A stretch of 20,267 nt of DNA from Bacteroidota bacterium (GTDB lineage: Bacteria > Bacteroidota > Bacteroidia > Flavobacteriales > Flavobacteriaceae), in contig JAEYZX010000188.1 in NCBI GenBank assembly GCA_023427845.1, positions 1-20,267 on the forward strand. The letters run 5' to 3'. The notes beneath the pieces are model-generated. The model was not told where the DNA came from, did not search any database, and worked only from the letters and a program-made list of their open reading frames with translations. Both the position numbers and the translations under genes were made by a program. Below are positions 13,507 through 20,267 of this stretch, piece after piece. Each line of letters starts with the position of its first letter. The first letter of the stretch is position 1.

Positions 13507-13866
13507 ATGCACAATTACAAAAAATTGGAAATCTGGAAGAGAAGCAAGGATTTTTGTGTTGAAATTTATAGGATTACAGCGCAATTTCCTGCCGAAGAGA
13601 AATTTGGATTGACGGTTCAACTCCGAAGAGCGGCCGTATCAGTTCCCTCAAATATCGCGGAAGGTTCCTCGCGAAGGTCACATCGCGATTTCGCTCGATT
13701 TCTAGAAGTGGCAACAGGTTCTGGGTACGAAATCGAAACCCAATTGCTCATTGCTCAAGATTTGGGGTTTTTAGATAAGTCGACGCGAATAAACCTCTCT
13801 GAAGAGTTAGATGAGATCCTACGCATGATTTATATTTTTCGGACAACATTATCGGATAGCATTTAA
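13507..13866 (+). CDS. Four-helix-bundle protein, 23S rRNA intervening-sequence (S23) family
   Basis: A 119-residue protein with the clear family pattern: YKKLEIWKRSKDFCVEIY (4-21), FPAEEKFGLTVQLRRAAVSV (27-46), SNIAEGSSR (48-56), FARFLEVATGSGYEIETQLL (62-81). The family forms a small four-helix bundle, often a pentamer, and was first seen in intervening sequences of 23S rRNA genes. Avd of diversity-generating retroelements has the same fold. Here it is a free-standing gene without rRNA, reverse transcriptase or variable repeat, which is common in Bacteroidota, and its role is unknown. It lies between panB and an rluA-type gene and directly after a heptamer tract, so it may be an insertion. 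It is highly basic in its middle (RRSHRD), compatible with nucleic-acid binding. Confidence 0.95.
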   Translation: MHNYKKLEIWKRSKDFCVEIYRITAQFPAEEKFGLTVQLRRAAVSVPSNIAEGSSRRSHRDFARFLEVATGSGYEIETQLLIAQDLGFLDKSTRINLSEELDEILRMIYIFRTTLSDSI

Positions 13867-13922
13867 TTTTAACATTTCGCAAATAAGTCTGTTTTCTGTA
13901 CTCTAATAATCTGTATTCACAT

Positions 13923-14618
13923 ATGTCTTCACGATCCACTCCCTCCACCCTCAAAATCCTCCACGAAGACAACCACATCATCGTAATCAACAAACGCGTG
14001 GGCGATATTGTACAGGGCGATAAAACCGGCGACAAACCGCTGTCGGATGTCGTAAAGGAGTACATAAAAGAGAAATACAATAAGCCGGGTGAGGCCTATC
14101 TAGGCGTTGTACACCGGCTCGACCGCCCTACGTCGGGAATTGTGGTTTTTGCGCGGACTTCGAAAGCACTGACACGACTCAATGAACTCTTCAAAAATCG
14201 CGAAACAAAAAAGACCTATTGGGCAGTGGTGAAAAATAAACCTCCAAAAGACAGTGATTCGCTTGTCCACTATCTGAAACGCAATGAAAAAAACAATACT
14301 TCAAAAGCTCACATAAAAGAAGTTCCCGATAGTAAAATCGCCAGTCTGGATTATAAAGTAATCTGTCAACTTAACTCTTACTACGTTTTGGAAATCAGGC
14401 TACATACAGGACGCCATCATCAGATACGCGCACAGCTTTCCGCAATCGGTTGTCCTATAAAGGGCGACCTTAAATATGGCTTTGACCGAAGCAATTCAAA
14501 TGGCGGAATCCATCTTCATGCACGTCAGCTCGAATTTATCCATCCCGTATCAAAAGTTGATCTGCTCCTCACGGCGCCCACTCCCGACGACCCAATCTGG
14601 AATGCAGTCCATTTATAA
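13923..14618 (+). CDS. RluA-family RNA pseudouridine synthase
   Basis: A 231-residue enzyme that turns specific uridines in rRNA or tRNA into pseudouridine. It shows the RluA motifs: HEDNHIIVINKRVGD-like motif I (14-28), the catalytic motif HRLDRPTSG (64-72) with Asp67, KTYWAVV (97-103) and the later RLHTGRHHQIRAQL (159-172). There is no N-terminal S4 domain, so it belongs to the short group of the family, and the target site cannot be told from the sequence. The ATG at 13923 begins a low-similarity leader (SSRSTPSTL) before the first conserved strand. It ends at 14618, immediately before the promoter of the next gene. Confidence 0.94.
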   Translation: MSSRSTPSTLKILHEDNHIIVINKRVGDIVQGDKTGDKPLSDVVKEYIKEKYNKPGEAYLGVVHRLDRPTSGIVVFARTSKALTRLNELFKNRETKKTYWAVVKNKPPKDSDSLVHYLKRNEKNNTSKAHIKEVPDSKIASLDYKVICQLNSYYVLEIRLHTGRHHQIRAQLSAIGCPIKGDLKYGFDRSNSNGGIHLHARQLEFIHPVSKVDLLLTAPTPDDPIWNAVHL

Positions 14619-14619
14619 T

Positions 14620-14648
14620 TTGATTTTAACAAAATATTAATAGATTTG
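14620..14648 (+). promoter_or_regulatory. Promoter of the DUF5723-ALDH gene pair
   Basis: TTG (14620-14622), 18 bases, then TAGATTTG (14641-14648), a perfect -7 match with near-ideal spacing. It begins one base after the rluA-type stop codon and leaves a leader of about 18 nt. Confidence 0.75.
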
Positions 14649-14671
14649 TAAGAAACATAATTTCAATTCAA

Positions 14672-16024
14672 ATGAGAAAACTGTTACTCTTATCAATTTC
14701 ATTTTTCTGTTCCTCGGCCATCGCCCAGGAACATTTTGCGGGGATTAATACCTCACAGCGTGTTGGCATTCTGAATGTAAACATGAATCCGGCTGAACTT
14801 GCGAACCTCAGGTCAAAATACGAGGTACATCTCTTTTCCGTAAGCGCAGGTATAGCAAACAATAAAATTGGTTTCAGCGACCTCACCGGCGACGATAATC
14901 TCGAGGACCTGATTTTCCGTGGCAACGATGCCGTCGATCTCCGCTTTGACGCTGAATTGCTCGGTCCGTCGTTTGCGTTTCGTTACAATAAATGGGGATT
15001 CGCCATCATCACTAAAGCCAACGCCAAGCTTGACCTGGTGGATGTTGATGTAAATATTGGCGATGCGATCTCAAACAGCGATGCCCTTCTTGGAACCACT
15101 ACCCTTTCGAACAACCACAACCAACGTCTCAGCGGAACAACCTGGGGAGAGGTGGGTTTCTCAGCCGCCCGAAATCTCTATGATTCCGAAAGACATGAAT
15201 TCAATGTTGGTGCTACCTTAAAATTGTTGTTTCCCGGTTCTTACGCAAACTTCGGTGCAGACAAATTCACGGGTACAATCTATAATGAGATCGGCACTGC
15301 TTATCTAGCCGATGCACACGCAAACTTAAATATTGCCTATTCCGGTAACCTCGGCGAAAACTTTACCGATTTCAGTGATTATTCAGGTTCGCTTTTTGGA
15401 AAACTCAATGGTGTTGCTGCCGATCTTGGCGCCAACTATCAGTGGAAAGGAAAAGAGGACAACAAATATTTGCTCAACGCCGGGCTTAGCATTCGAAATA
15501 TCGGTGCGATGACCTTCAAAGATGCAAATAATGCATCGACGGATTATGTCTTAACTGTTCCGCCGCCATCACCAGGTAATCCCGGCCTGGATCTTTCTCA
15601 ATTTGATGATACCGAAAGTCTTGAAGAAGCCGAAGAAATCCTTTTGAACAGCGGTTACCTGAACCGCACTGAAGCGGAAAATAAAGATTTTAAGGTCAAA
15701 CTTCCAACAGTACTCTCGTTGTATGCCGATGTAAAGGTCATTTCCGGTTTTTATGTGACTCTTTTTACGAAACAGAAACTGAATTCCGATGAAGACAACG
15801 ATCAGATAGCAAGCCAGAATGTCCTGTCAGTTACGCCGCGTTATTCGTGGAATAATTTTGAAATCTGGTCGAATTGGACATCAAACGAAATTTCAGGCTT
15901 TTCAGGCGGCTTCGGATTGCGTGCCTATGGATTTTATCTTGGTTCTAGTTCGGTGATCACAGCACTTGCAAGCGATGCCAAACAGGGCGATGTTTTCATT
16001 GGTTATAGCTTCGGATTAAAATAA
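14672..16024 (+). CDS. DUF5723-family outer-membrane-like beta-barrel protein
   Basis: A 450-residue protein with signal peptide MRKLLLLSISFFCSSAIA and probable cleavage before Gln19. The sequence after it (HFAGINTSQRVGILNVNMNP, AELANLRSKYEVHLFSVS) fits the DUF5723 family of Bacteroidota. Alternating hydrophobic strands (GPSFAFRYNKWGFAIITKAN, HEFNVGATLKLLFPGSYA, YLLNAGLSIRNIG) and the final GDVFIGYSFGLK strand suggest an outer-membrane beta barrel, like many proteins that end in an aromatic or hydrophobic strand. The function is unknown. Its stop overlaps the start of the aldehyde dehydrogenase gene by one base (TAATG), so the two are probably co-translated from the promoter at 14620-14648. 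Confidence 0.8.
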   Translation: MRKLLLLSISFFCSSAIAQEHFAGINTSQRVGILNVNMNPAELANLRSKYEVHLFSVSAGIANNKIGFSDLTGDDNLEDLIFRGNDAVDLRFDAELLGPSFAFRYNKWGFAIITKANAKLDLVDVDVNIGDAISNSDALLGTTTLSNNHNQRLSGTTWGEVGFSAARNLYDSERHEFNVGATLKLLFPGSYANFGADKFTGTIYNEIGTAYLADAHANLNIAYSGNLGENFTDFSDYSGSLFGKLNGVAADLGANYQWKGKEDNKYLLNAGLSIRNIGAMTFKDANNASTDYVLTVPPPSPGNPGLDLSQFDDTESLEEAEEILLNSGYLNRTEAENKDFKVKLPTVLSLYADVKVISGFYVTLFTKQKLNSDEDNDQIASQNVLSVTPRYSWNNFEIWSNWTSNEISGFSGGFGLRAYGFYLGSSSVITALASDAKQGDVFIGYSFGLK

Positions 16025-17352
16025 TGGATTTCAGAACGGATATCGGTTACCGAAAAGAAACGCTGAAAAAACTGCTCCATTCGGTTTTGAAGAATGAAGA
16101 CCTGATTGTCCAGGCTTTGCAAGCCGATTTCAAAAAACCTGCTTTCGAAACCGTGCTTACCGAAATCTATTTCGTAAAATCGGATATCGAAAACGCAATC
16201 AAAAACATTCGGCGGCAAGCTCGTCCAAAGCGCGTTCTGCCGTCGATTCTGAATTTTCCATCAACAGATTACATCTATAGCGAACCTTATGGAAAAGTAC
16301 TGATCATTGCGCCGTGGAATTATCCTTTCCAGCTTGCAATGTGTCCGTTGATCGCCGCTGTTGCGGCTGGAAATTCGGTTGTTTTAAAACCATCTGAACT
16401 CACCCCTAACACTACGAGTATTCTGTCAATTATCATTGCTGAAACCTTTGATCCTGTTCATGTTGAAGTTTTTCAAGGTGGACCTGAAGTTGGCCATAAA
16501 TTACTTCAGCAACGCTGGGATTACATATTCTTCACCGGAAGCGTATCTGTTGGCAAGATCGTCGCAAAAGCGGCAGCCGAGCATCTTACCCCGGTAACGC
16601 TCGAACTTGGTGGCAAAAATCCGTGTATTATCGATGATACGGCAAACCTCCCGCTTGCTGCGAAAAGAATTGTTTGGGGAAAATTCCTTAATGCCGGACA
16701 AACCTGCATCGCACCTGATTTCCTGTTGGTCCACGATCGTATCATTGAACCTTTCACAAAAATGCTCATCAGCGAAATTAAAAACGTTTATGGCGAAAAT
16801 CCAAAGCAATCATCCGATTTTGCACGAATCGTAAATCTCAAAAACACGAATCGCCTCGCGGGATTGCTTCAGGGCCAGCAAATCATTTTTGGAGGCGAAT
16901 TTGATCTGGATTCAAATTATGTCGCTCCAACGCTTATTGCGTCGCCAAATCCTGACAGCGCTATTATGTCGGAAGAAATTTTTGGTCCGCTGCTCCCCAT
17001 TTTACCGTGGAATGACGAGTCCGATTTGACTTCGATAATCGGACGGTATGAAAAGCCCCTCGCATTGTACATCTTCAGCGATGACACGGCTTTTGCAAAA
17101 AAGATGATTTCCGACTATCCGTTCGGTGGCGGCTGCATAAATGATACGATGATTCATTTCGGGAACAATCGCCTTCCGTTTGGCGGTATTGGTCATTCGG
17201 GAATCGGTGCATACCACGGGCAGAATAGTTTCGACACATTTTCACACAAAAAAGCAATCGTCAAAAAGGCGAACTGGCTTGATATTCCACTGCGATATGC
17301 ACCCTACAACGGAAAGCTGGCTATTTTGCGAAAGCTTTTAAAATGGTTCTGA
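16024..17352 (+). CDS. Aldehyde dehydrogenase, class 3 (fatty-aldehyde type)
   Basis: A 442-residue NAD(P)-dependent aldehyde dehydrogenase. The motifs APWNYP (96-101, Asn99), LKPSELTP (121-128), FTGSVSVGK (170-178), LELGGKNP (193-200, general base Glu194) and NAGQTCIAPD (223-232, nucleophile Cys228) are all intact, as is EEIFGPLLPI further on. The short N-terminus, the PWNYPFQL motif and the overall size fit the ALDH3 group, which oxidises medium and long-chain or aromatic aldehydes to acids. The ATG shares a base with the stop of the upstream DUF5723 gene, so translation is probably coupled. The biochemical link between the two is not known. It ends in a basic tail (AILRKLLKWF) that may contact membrane. 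Confidence 0.95.
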   Translation: MDFRTDIGYRKETLKKLLHSVLKNEDLIVQALQADFKKPAFETVLTEIYFVKSDIENAIKNIRRQARPKRVLPSILNFPSTDYIYSEPYGKVLIIAPWNYPFQLAMCPLIAAVAAGNSVVLKPSELTPNTTSILSIIIAETFDPVHVEVFQGGPEVGHKLLQQRWDYIFFTGSVSVGKIVAKAAAEHLTPVTLELGGKNPCIIDDTANLPLAAKRIVWGKFLNAGQTCIAPDFLLVHDRIIEPFTKMLISEIKNVYGENPKQSSDFARIVNLKNTNRLAGLLQGQQIIFGGEFDLDSNYVAPTLIASPNPDSAIMSEEIFGPLLPILPWNDESDLTSIIGRYEKPLALYIFSDDTAFAKKMISDYPFGGGCINDTMIHFGNNRLPFGGIGHSGIGAYHGQNSFDTFSHKKAIVKKANWLDIPLRYAPYNGKLAILRKLLKWF

Positions 17353-17391
17353 TTTGATTAAATTTACACACTTACCACCTAAAACCTGATT

Positions 17392-18177
17392 ATGAAAACT
17401 GCTAAAGAAAGAGTCGATGAGGTCAAGCAATACGGTTATAATCTTGATATTGGCGAGACGTTCAACCTGGCATTCGAAATCTATAAAAAAATAGCTTTAA
17501 ACGCCGGCGTTGTATTAATCCTGTTTGCAATTATAATGGTTGCACTCTTTGTAACTCTTTTTGGTGTCATATTCGGGTTTAGTACGATTTCGGCCTCAAT
17601 GATGGATTTTGACTTCAATAATTTATCGGGATTATATGTCGTGATTTACATTTTCTCTATGGCTGCAATTGCAGGAGTTACGTATCCTTTTACGGCCGGA
17701 TTGATTAAGATGGCGCATAATGCACATACTAAAGACGAATTTTCGATCGGTACTGCATTCGATTATTTCAAAGGCCGGTACTTTGGCGAGCTTTTTATCG
17801 CGGGATTTGTGCTTGCGCTTTTTATCGGCGGTATTACCACAGCGCTTGAAATGCTGTATATTCCGTTATTGGGCGGAGTTTTAAATTTGATAATTTCGGT
17901 TTTTACGATTCTAACCATCCCGTTGATCATCTTTTCGGATTTAAAAGCACTTGATGCGATTGGAGCGAGCTTTGCAATTACAGCCAAAAGTTTTCTATGG
18001 ATACTTTTACTGATGATCGCTGCCGTAGCTCTCGCGTTATTCGGGTTTTTTGGATTTTGTATAGGAATCTTTTTCACACTGCCATTTGTCTACGCGATGT
18101 ATTACAGTATTTATGCAAATTCTGTTGGCATTGCCGATAAATCGGAAATTGATGAAATTGGTTCAAAATGGGAATAA
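17392..18177 (+). CDS. Multi-pass membrane protein of unknown function
   Basis: A 261-residue protein that I do not place in a named enzyme family. After an amphipathic N-terminus (1-35) there are about five to six membrane segments, near 37-63, 80-103, 130-150, 155-178, 195-222 and possibly 222-240. YDYFKGRYFGE-type charged turns and small-residue-rich helices resemble the DUF975 or glycerophosphodiester-phosphodiesterase membrane-domain group. Similar proteins in flavobacterial genomes are often mislabelled as beta-carotene 15,15'-monooxygenase; nothing here supports that activity. It ends in a short charged cytoplasmic tail (KSEIDEIGSKWE). It follows the aldehyde dehydrogenase gene after about 40 bases and could be in the same transcript. 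Confidence 0.75.
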   Translation: MKTAKERVDEVKQYGYNLDIGETFNLAFEIYKKIALNAGVVLILFAIIMVALFVTLFGVIFGFSTISASMMDFDFNNLSGLYVVIYIFSMAAIAGVTYPFTAGLIKMAHNAHTKDEFSIGTAFDYFKGRYFGELFIAGFVLALFIGGITTALEMLYIPLLGGVLNLIISVFTILTIPLIIFSDLKALDAIGASFAITAKSFLWILLLMIAAVALALFGFFGFCIGIFFTLPFVYAMYYSIYANSVGIADKSEIDEIGSKWE

Positions 18178-18282
18178 TATTTTGCTTCAGTATTTAGTGG
18201 CTTTTTTTGTTTAATCCATATTGTAATCGGTATTAGGGGTAATTTCCCTAAATTTAAGTACTAATATTTAATTTCGACGATT

Positions 18283-19128
18283 ATGAAATGGATGGGACGA
18301 CGGGAAAGCAAAAACATGGAGGATCGCCGCGGAATGTCGGGTGGCAAACTTGTGGCCGGTGGAGGCGTTATCGGAATAATAGTTTTGCTTATTAATATGT
18401 TCATGGGTGGCGATTCGACTGAATTATTGCAGCAGATCGACAATTCTTCAACCACTTCAACATCGGTTCCTTTATCGGAAGAAGATGAGCGGATCGGGAC
18501 TTTCGTGCGTGTGGTCCAGGCCGATACCGAAGATGTATGGCGCCAAATCTTTTCCGAAAACGGCATGACCTATGAAGATCCGGGATTGGTGCTTTTTCGC
18601 GACGCGGTAAACACAGCATGCGGTAGCGCCACTGCGGCGTCAGGACCTTTTTACTGTCCCGCCGATCACAAAATGTACATGGACATGGTGTTTTTTGACC
18701 AACTCGAAAACCGGCTCGGTGCCAAAGGCGGCGACTTTGCGATTGCATATGTAATAGCGCATGAAATCGGGCATCATGTACAGACCTTGCTTGGAACATC
18801 GGAGAAAGTCCGCCGCATGCAACAAGGCATGAGTCAGGCAGAAGCCAATAAATTATCGGTTGCGCTTGAACTTCAGGCCGATTTCTATGCCGGATTATGG
18901 ACGCATCACAGTGAAAAGAAAAATCAGATGCTTGAGCCCGGCGATATTGAGGAAGCGTTGAGCGCCGCAAATGCGGTTGGCGACGATGCGATACAGCGCA
19001 AAACAACCGGCACTGTTAATCAAGAGTCCTTTACTCACGGCACATCGGAACAGCGGATGTATTGGTTCAACAAAGGATTCACAACGGGCGACATTCGTCA
19101 GGGTGATACTTTTGCGGAATTACGTTAA
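18283..19128 (+). CDS. Neutral zinc metallopeptidase, YpfJ family
   Basis: A 281-residue membrane-anchored protease-like protein. A short basic N-terminus is followed by one membrane segment (about 22-42), then a Ser/Thr-rich linker. The catalytic domain has the HExxH zinc motif at His160-Glu161-x-x-His164 (VIAHEIGHHVQTLLG), and the third ligand is likely within ELQADFYAG (Glu197 or Asp200). FRDAVNTACGSATAASGPFYC (105-125, in two halves) and SFTHGTSEQR (249-258) are typical of the family, whose members are putative neutral zinc metallopeptidases of unknown substrate. The length and order of motifs match E. coli YpfJ. The active site faces the periplasm in this topology. It stands alone, with the dispersed hairpin element right after its stop. 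Confidence 0.93.
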   Translation: MKWMGRRESKNMEDRRGMSGGKLVAGGGVIGIIVLLINMFMGGDSTELLQQIDNSSTTSTSVPLSEEDERIGTFVRVVQADTEDVWRQIFSENGMTYEDPGLVLFRDAVNTACGSATAASGPFYCPADHKMYMDMVFFDQLENRLGAKGGDFAIAYVIAHEIGHHVQTLLGTSEKVRRMQQGMSQAEANKLSVALELQADFYAGLWTHHSEKKNQMLEPGDIEEALSAANAVGDDAIQRKTTGTVNQESFTHGTSEQRMYWFNKGFTTGDIRQGDTFAELR

Positions 19129-19153
19129 TCTGCAATATCATCCCGGTAATTTA

Positions 19154-19243
19154 CTGCCCTAGCCCCGGTTGACAGCGATATCCTTTTGCGGCCGCAGTTT
19201 ACGGAGGCCGCAAAAGATAAAGCAGAAAACGGGAAAAGCTCCC
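19154..19243 (+). repeat. Dispersed hairpin element, copy 2
   Basis: CTGCCCTAGCCC opens the element, then ATCCTTTT, a perfect 11-bp stem CTTTTGCGGCC (19183-19193)/GGCCGCAAAAG (19206-19216) with a 12-nt loop, then AAAGATAAAGC and GGAAAAGCTCC. Layout and stem length equal copy 1 at 3707-3790, while the inner stem sequence differs. It lies between the zinc peptidase and the recombinase. Confidence 0.75.
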
Positions 19244-19304
19244 GAAAAAAACTTACAGACATGACAAGTTTTTGACTAATTTTAAGGTCATAAACGCCAA
19301 AAGC

Positions 19305-20267
19305 ATGAGATGGAAAGCCAAATTAATCAAACATCGTGGTGAGAGTAGAATTGCGATGGAACTTATAGATGGAGGTTTTTCGTCCCAAATCCGCTCAATT
19401 ACCGACGCCCGATGGAGTAATTCCCGAAAAATCTGGCATTTACCGGACACTGTAGAAAACCGGATTTTATTTGGAATAGACCCTGAAATTTTTCACCCCG
19501 ATGCGTTTGTCCACATCCAGCAGTATGACCGATTTACAAAATGGCTGAAATCGAAACGATACAGTCCGAGTACCGTCAAGACCTATCTTGAAGCGATTAA
19601 GGTATTTTTGCATTACTTCAGGAGCAAGAGCATTTGTGAAATATCCAATTACGATATTATCGTTTTCACAAATGAAAGGATCCTGAACCGAAAATTGTCA
19701 TCGTCGTACCAAAATCAATTTGTAAACGCGATAAAGTTATTCTTTTCGGCCATAGCGGAGAGGCAAATTGAAATAGAAAAAATCCACCGGCCTCGACGTG
19801 AGAAATTGCTTCCTAATGTATTAAGCAAAGCTGAAGTGAAGTTAATTTTAGAGGCGCACAGCAATTTAAAGCATCGCACAATGCTAGCGTTGGTATACAG
19901 TTGTGGATTGCGCCGCAGCGAGTTATTACGACTCAAACCCACCGATATTGATTCTCAGCGAAATATTGTGATTGTCAGACAGGCAAAAGGCAAAAAAGAC
20001 CGAATTGTGCCCTTATCTCAAAAAATGCTGCAACTCCTGCGCTTGTATTATGACTTCTACAGACCTGAAATTTGGTTATTTGAAGGGCAATCGCGCGGTA
20101 CTCGCTATGACGAAGGAAGTTTGTCACATATTTTAAAGCAGGCAGTACGCAAATGTGGAATAGAAAAACCAGTAAGCTTACATTGGCTACGGCACAGCTA
20201 TGCTACTCATTTGCTCGAATCGGGCACTGATTTGCGTTATATTCAAGAAATTCTGGGGCATAACAGC
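19305..20267 (+). CDS. Tyrosine recombinase/integrase, 3'-truncated by window edge
   Basis: The frame is open from the ATG at 19305 to the window end (321 codons). An N-terminal part (1-50) with MRWKAKLIKHRGESRIA and ARW, and KIWHLPDT precedes a SAM-like core-binding domain (about 65-150) that includes FTKWLKSKRYSPSTVKTYLE. The catalytic domain shows the arginine of box I (CGLRRSELLRL, Arg203), a lysine strand (QAKGKKDRIVPLS), and box II HWLRHSYATHLLESG with His293, Arg296 and later His319 in LGHNS. The nucleophilic tyrosine would lie just beyond the window. This layout is common in Bacteroidota chromosomal and mobile-element integrases of XerD-like type; the integron-specific insertion is not seen. 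What it moves cannot be judged from this window. Confidence 0.93.
   Translation, partial: MRWKAKLIKHRGESRIAMELIDGGFSSQIRSITDARWSNSRKIWHLPDTVENRILFGIDPEIFHPDAFVHIQQYDRFTKWLKSKRYSPSTVKTYLEAIKVFLHYFRSKSICEISNYDIIVFTNERILNRKLSSSYQNQFVNAIKLFFSAIAERQIEIEKIHRPRREKLLPNVLSKAEVKLILEAHSNLKHRTMLALVYSCGLRRSELLRLKPTDIDSQRNIVIVRQAKGKKDRIVPLSQKMLQLLRLYYDFYRPEIWLFEGQSRGTRYDEGSLSHILKQAVRKCGIEKPVSLHWLRHSYATHLLESGTDLRYIQEILGHNS

Noticed and set aside
13507..13866. Accessory protein (Avd) of a diversity-generating retroelement
   Set aside because: The fold family matches, but no reverse transcriptase or template/variable repeat pair is seen nearby.
17392..18177. Beta-carotene monooxygenase, a label often given to such flavobacterial proteins
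   Set aside because: The protein is a multi-pass membrane protein with no iron-binding histidine pattern of carotenoid oxygenases.
19305..20267. Integron integrase (IntI)
   Set aside because: The IntI-specific insertion between the catalytic boxes is not apparent, and no attI/attC-like site was found in the visible flank.

Overview
The window looks like a chromosomal stretch of a Bacteroidota bacterium, most likely Flavobacteriaceae (Flavobacterium-like). The evidence is promoters of the TTG-N19-TAnnTTTG type, starts without Shine-Dalgarno sequences, many short secreted proteins and lipoproteins, a DUF5723 protein, a compact SRP RNA of the Bacteroidota form, and low-complexity intergenic tracts. 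No species can be named from sequence alone. Most genes are ordinary housekeeping or envelope genes; the unusual material lies between them.

Left part (1-3566): the 3' end of a thioredoxin-like protein without CxxC (+); a short transaldolase (-); an SDR oxidoreductase (-) preceded by a remnant of a second SDR gene; a small secreted unknown protein (-). Middle left (3567-6562): the SRP RNA gene (-) with its own promoter and terminator, sharing overlapping divergent promoters with a glutaminyl cyclotransferase lipoprotein (+), then an alpha/beta hydrolase lipoprotein (+). Middle (6563-10857): dnaK (-) with a regulatory region containing TGTCA boxes, a Gmad2-domain lipoprotein (+), and a single-chain iron-sulfur L-serine ammonia-lyase (+).

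Right part (10858-20267): a lipoprotein with a carboxypeptidase-regulatory-like domain and a GATase/ThuA-like domain (-); an NTF2-like secreted protein (-); panB (+); a four-helix-bundle (23S intervening-sequence type) protein (+); an RluA-family pseudouridine synthase (+); a DUF5723 protein whose stop codon overlaps the start of an ALDH3-type aldehyde dehydrogenase (+); a multi-pass membrane protein (+); a YpfJ-type zinc peptidase (+); and a tyrosine recombinase cut by the window end (+).

The genes do not form one pathway. Operon-like pairing is clear only for DUF5723/ALDH. The most interesting signals are non-coding: (i) intergenic tracts of about 7-nt period built from different unit sequences; (ii) a dispersed element (3707-3790 and 19154-19243) with a conserved 11-bp stem whose sequence varies while pairing is kept; (iii) a structured GC-rich segment upstream of the transaldolase; (iv) interlocked divergent promoters at the SRP RNA. 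I found no defence system, CRISPR array, biosynthetic cluster or tRNA.
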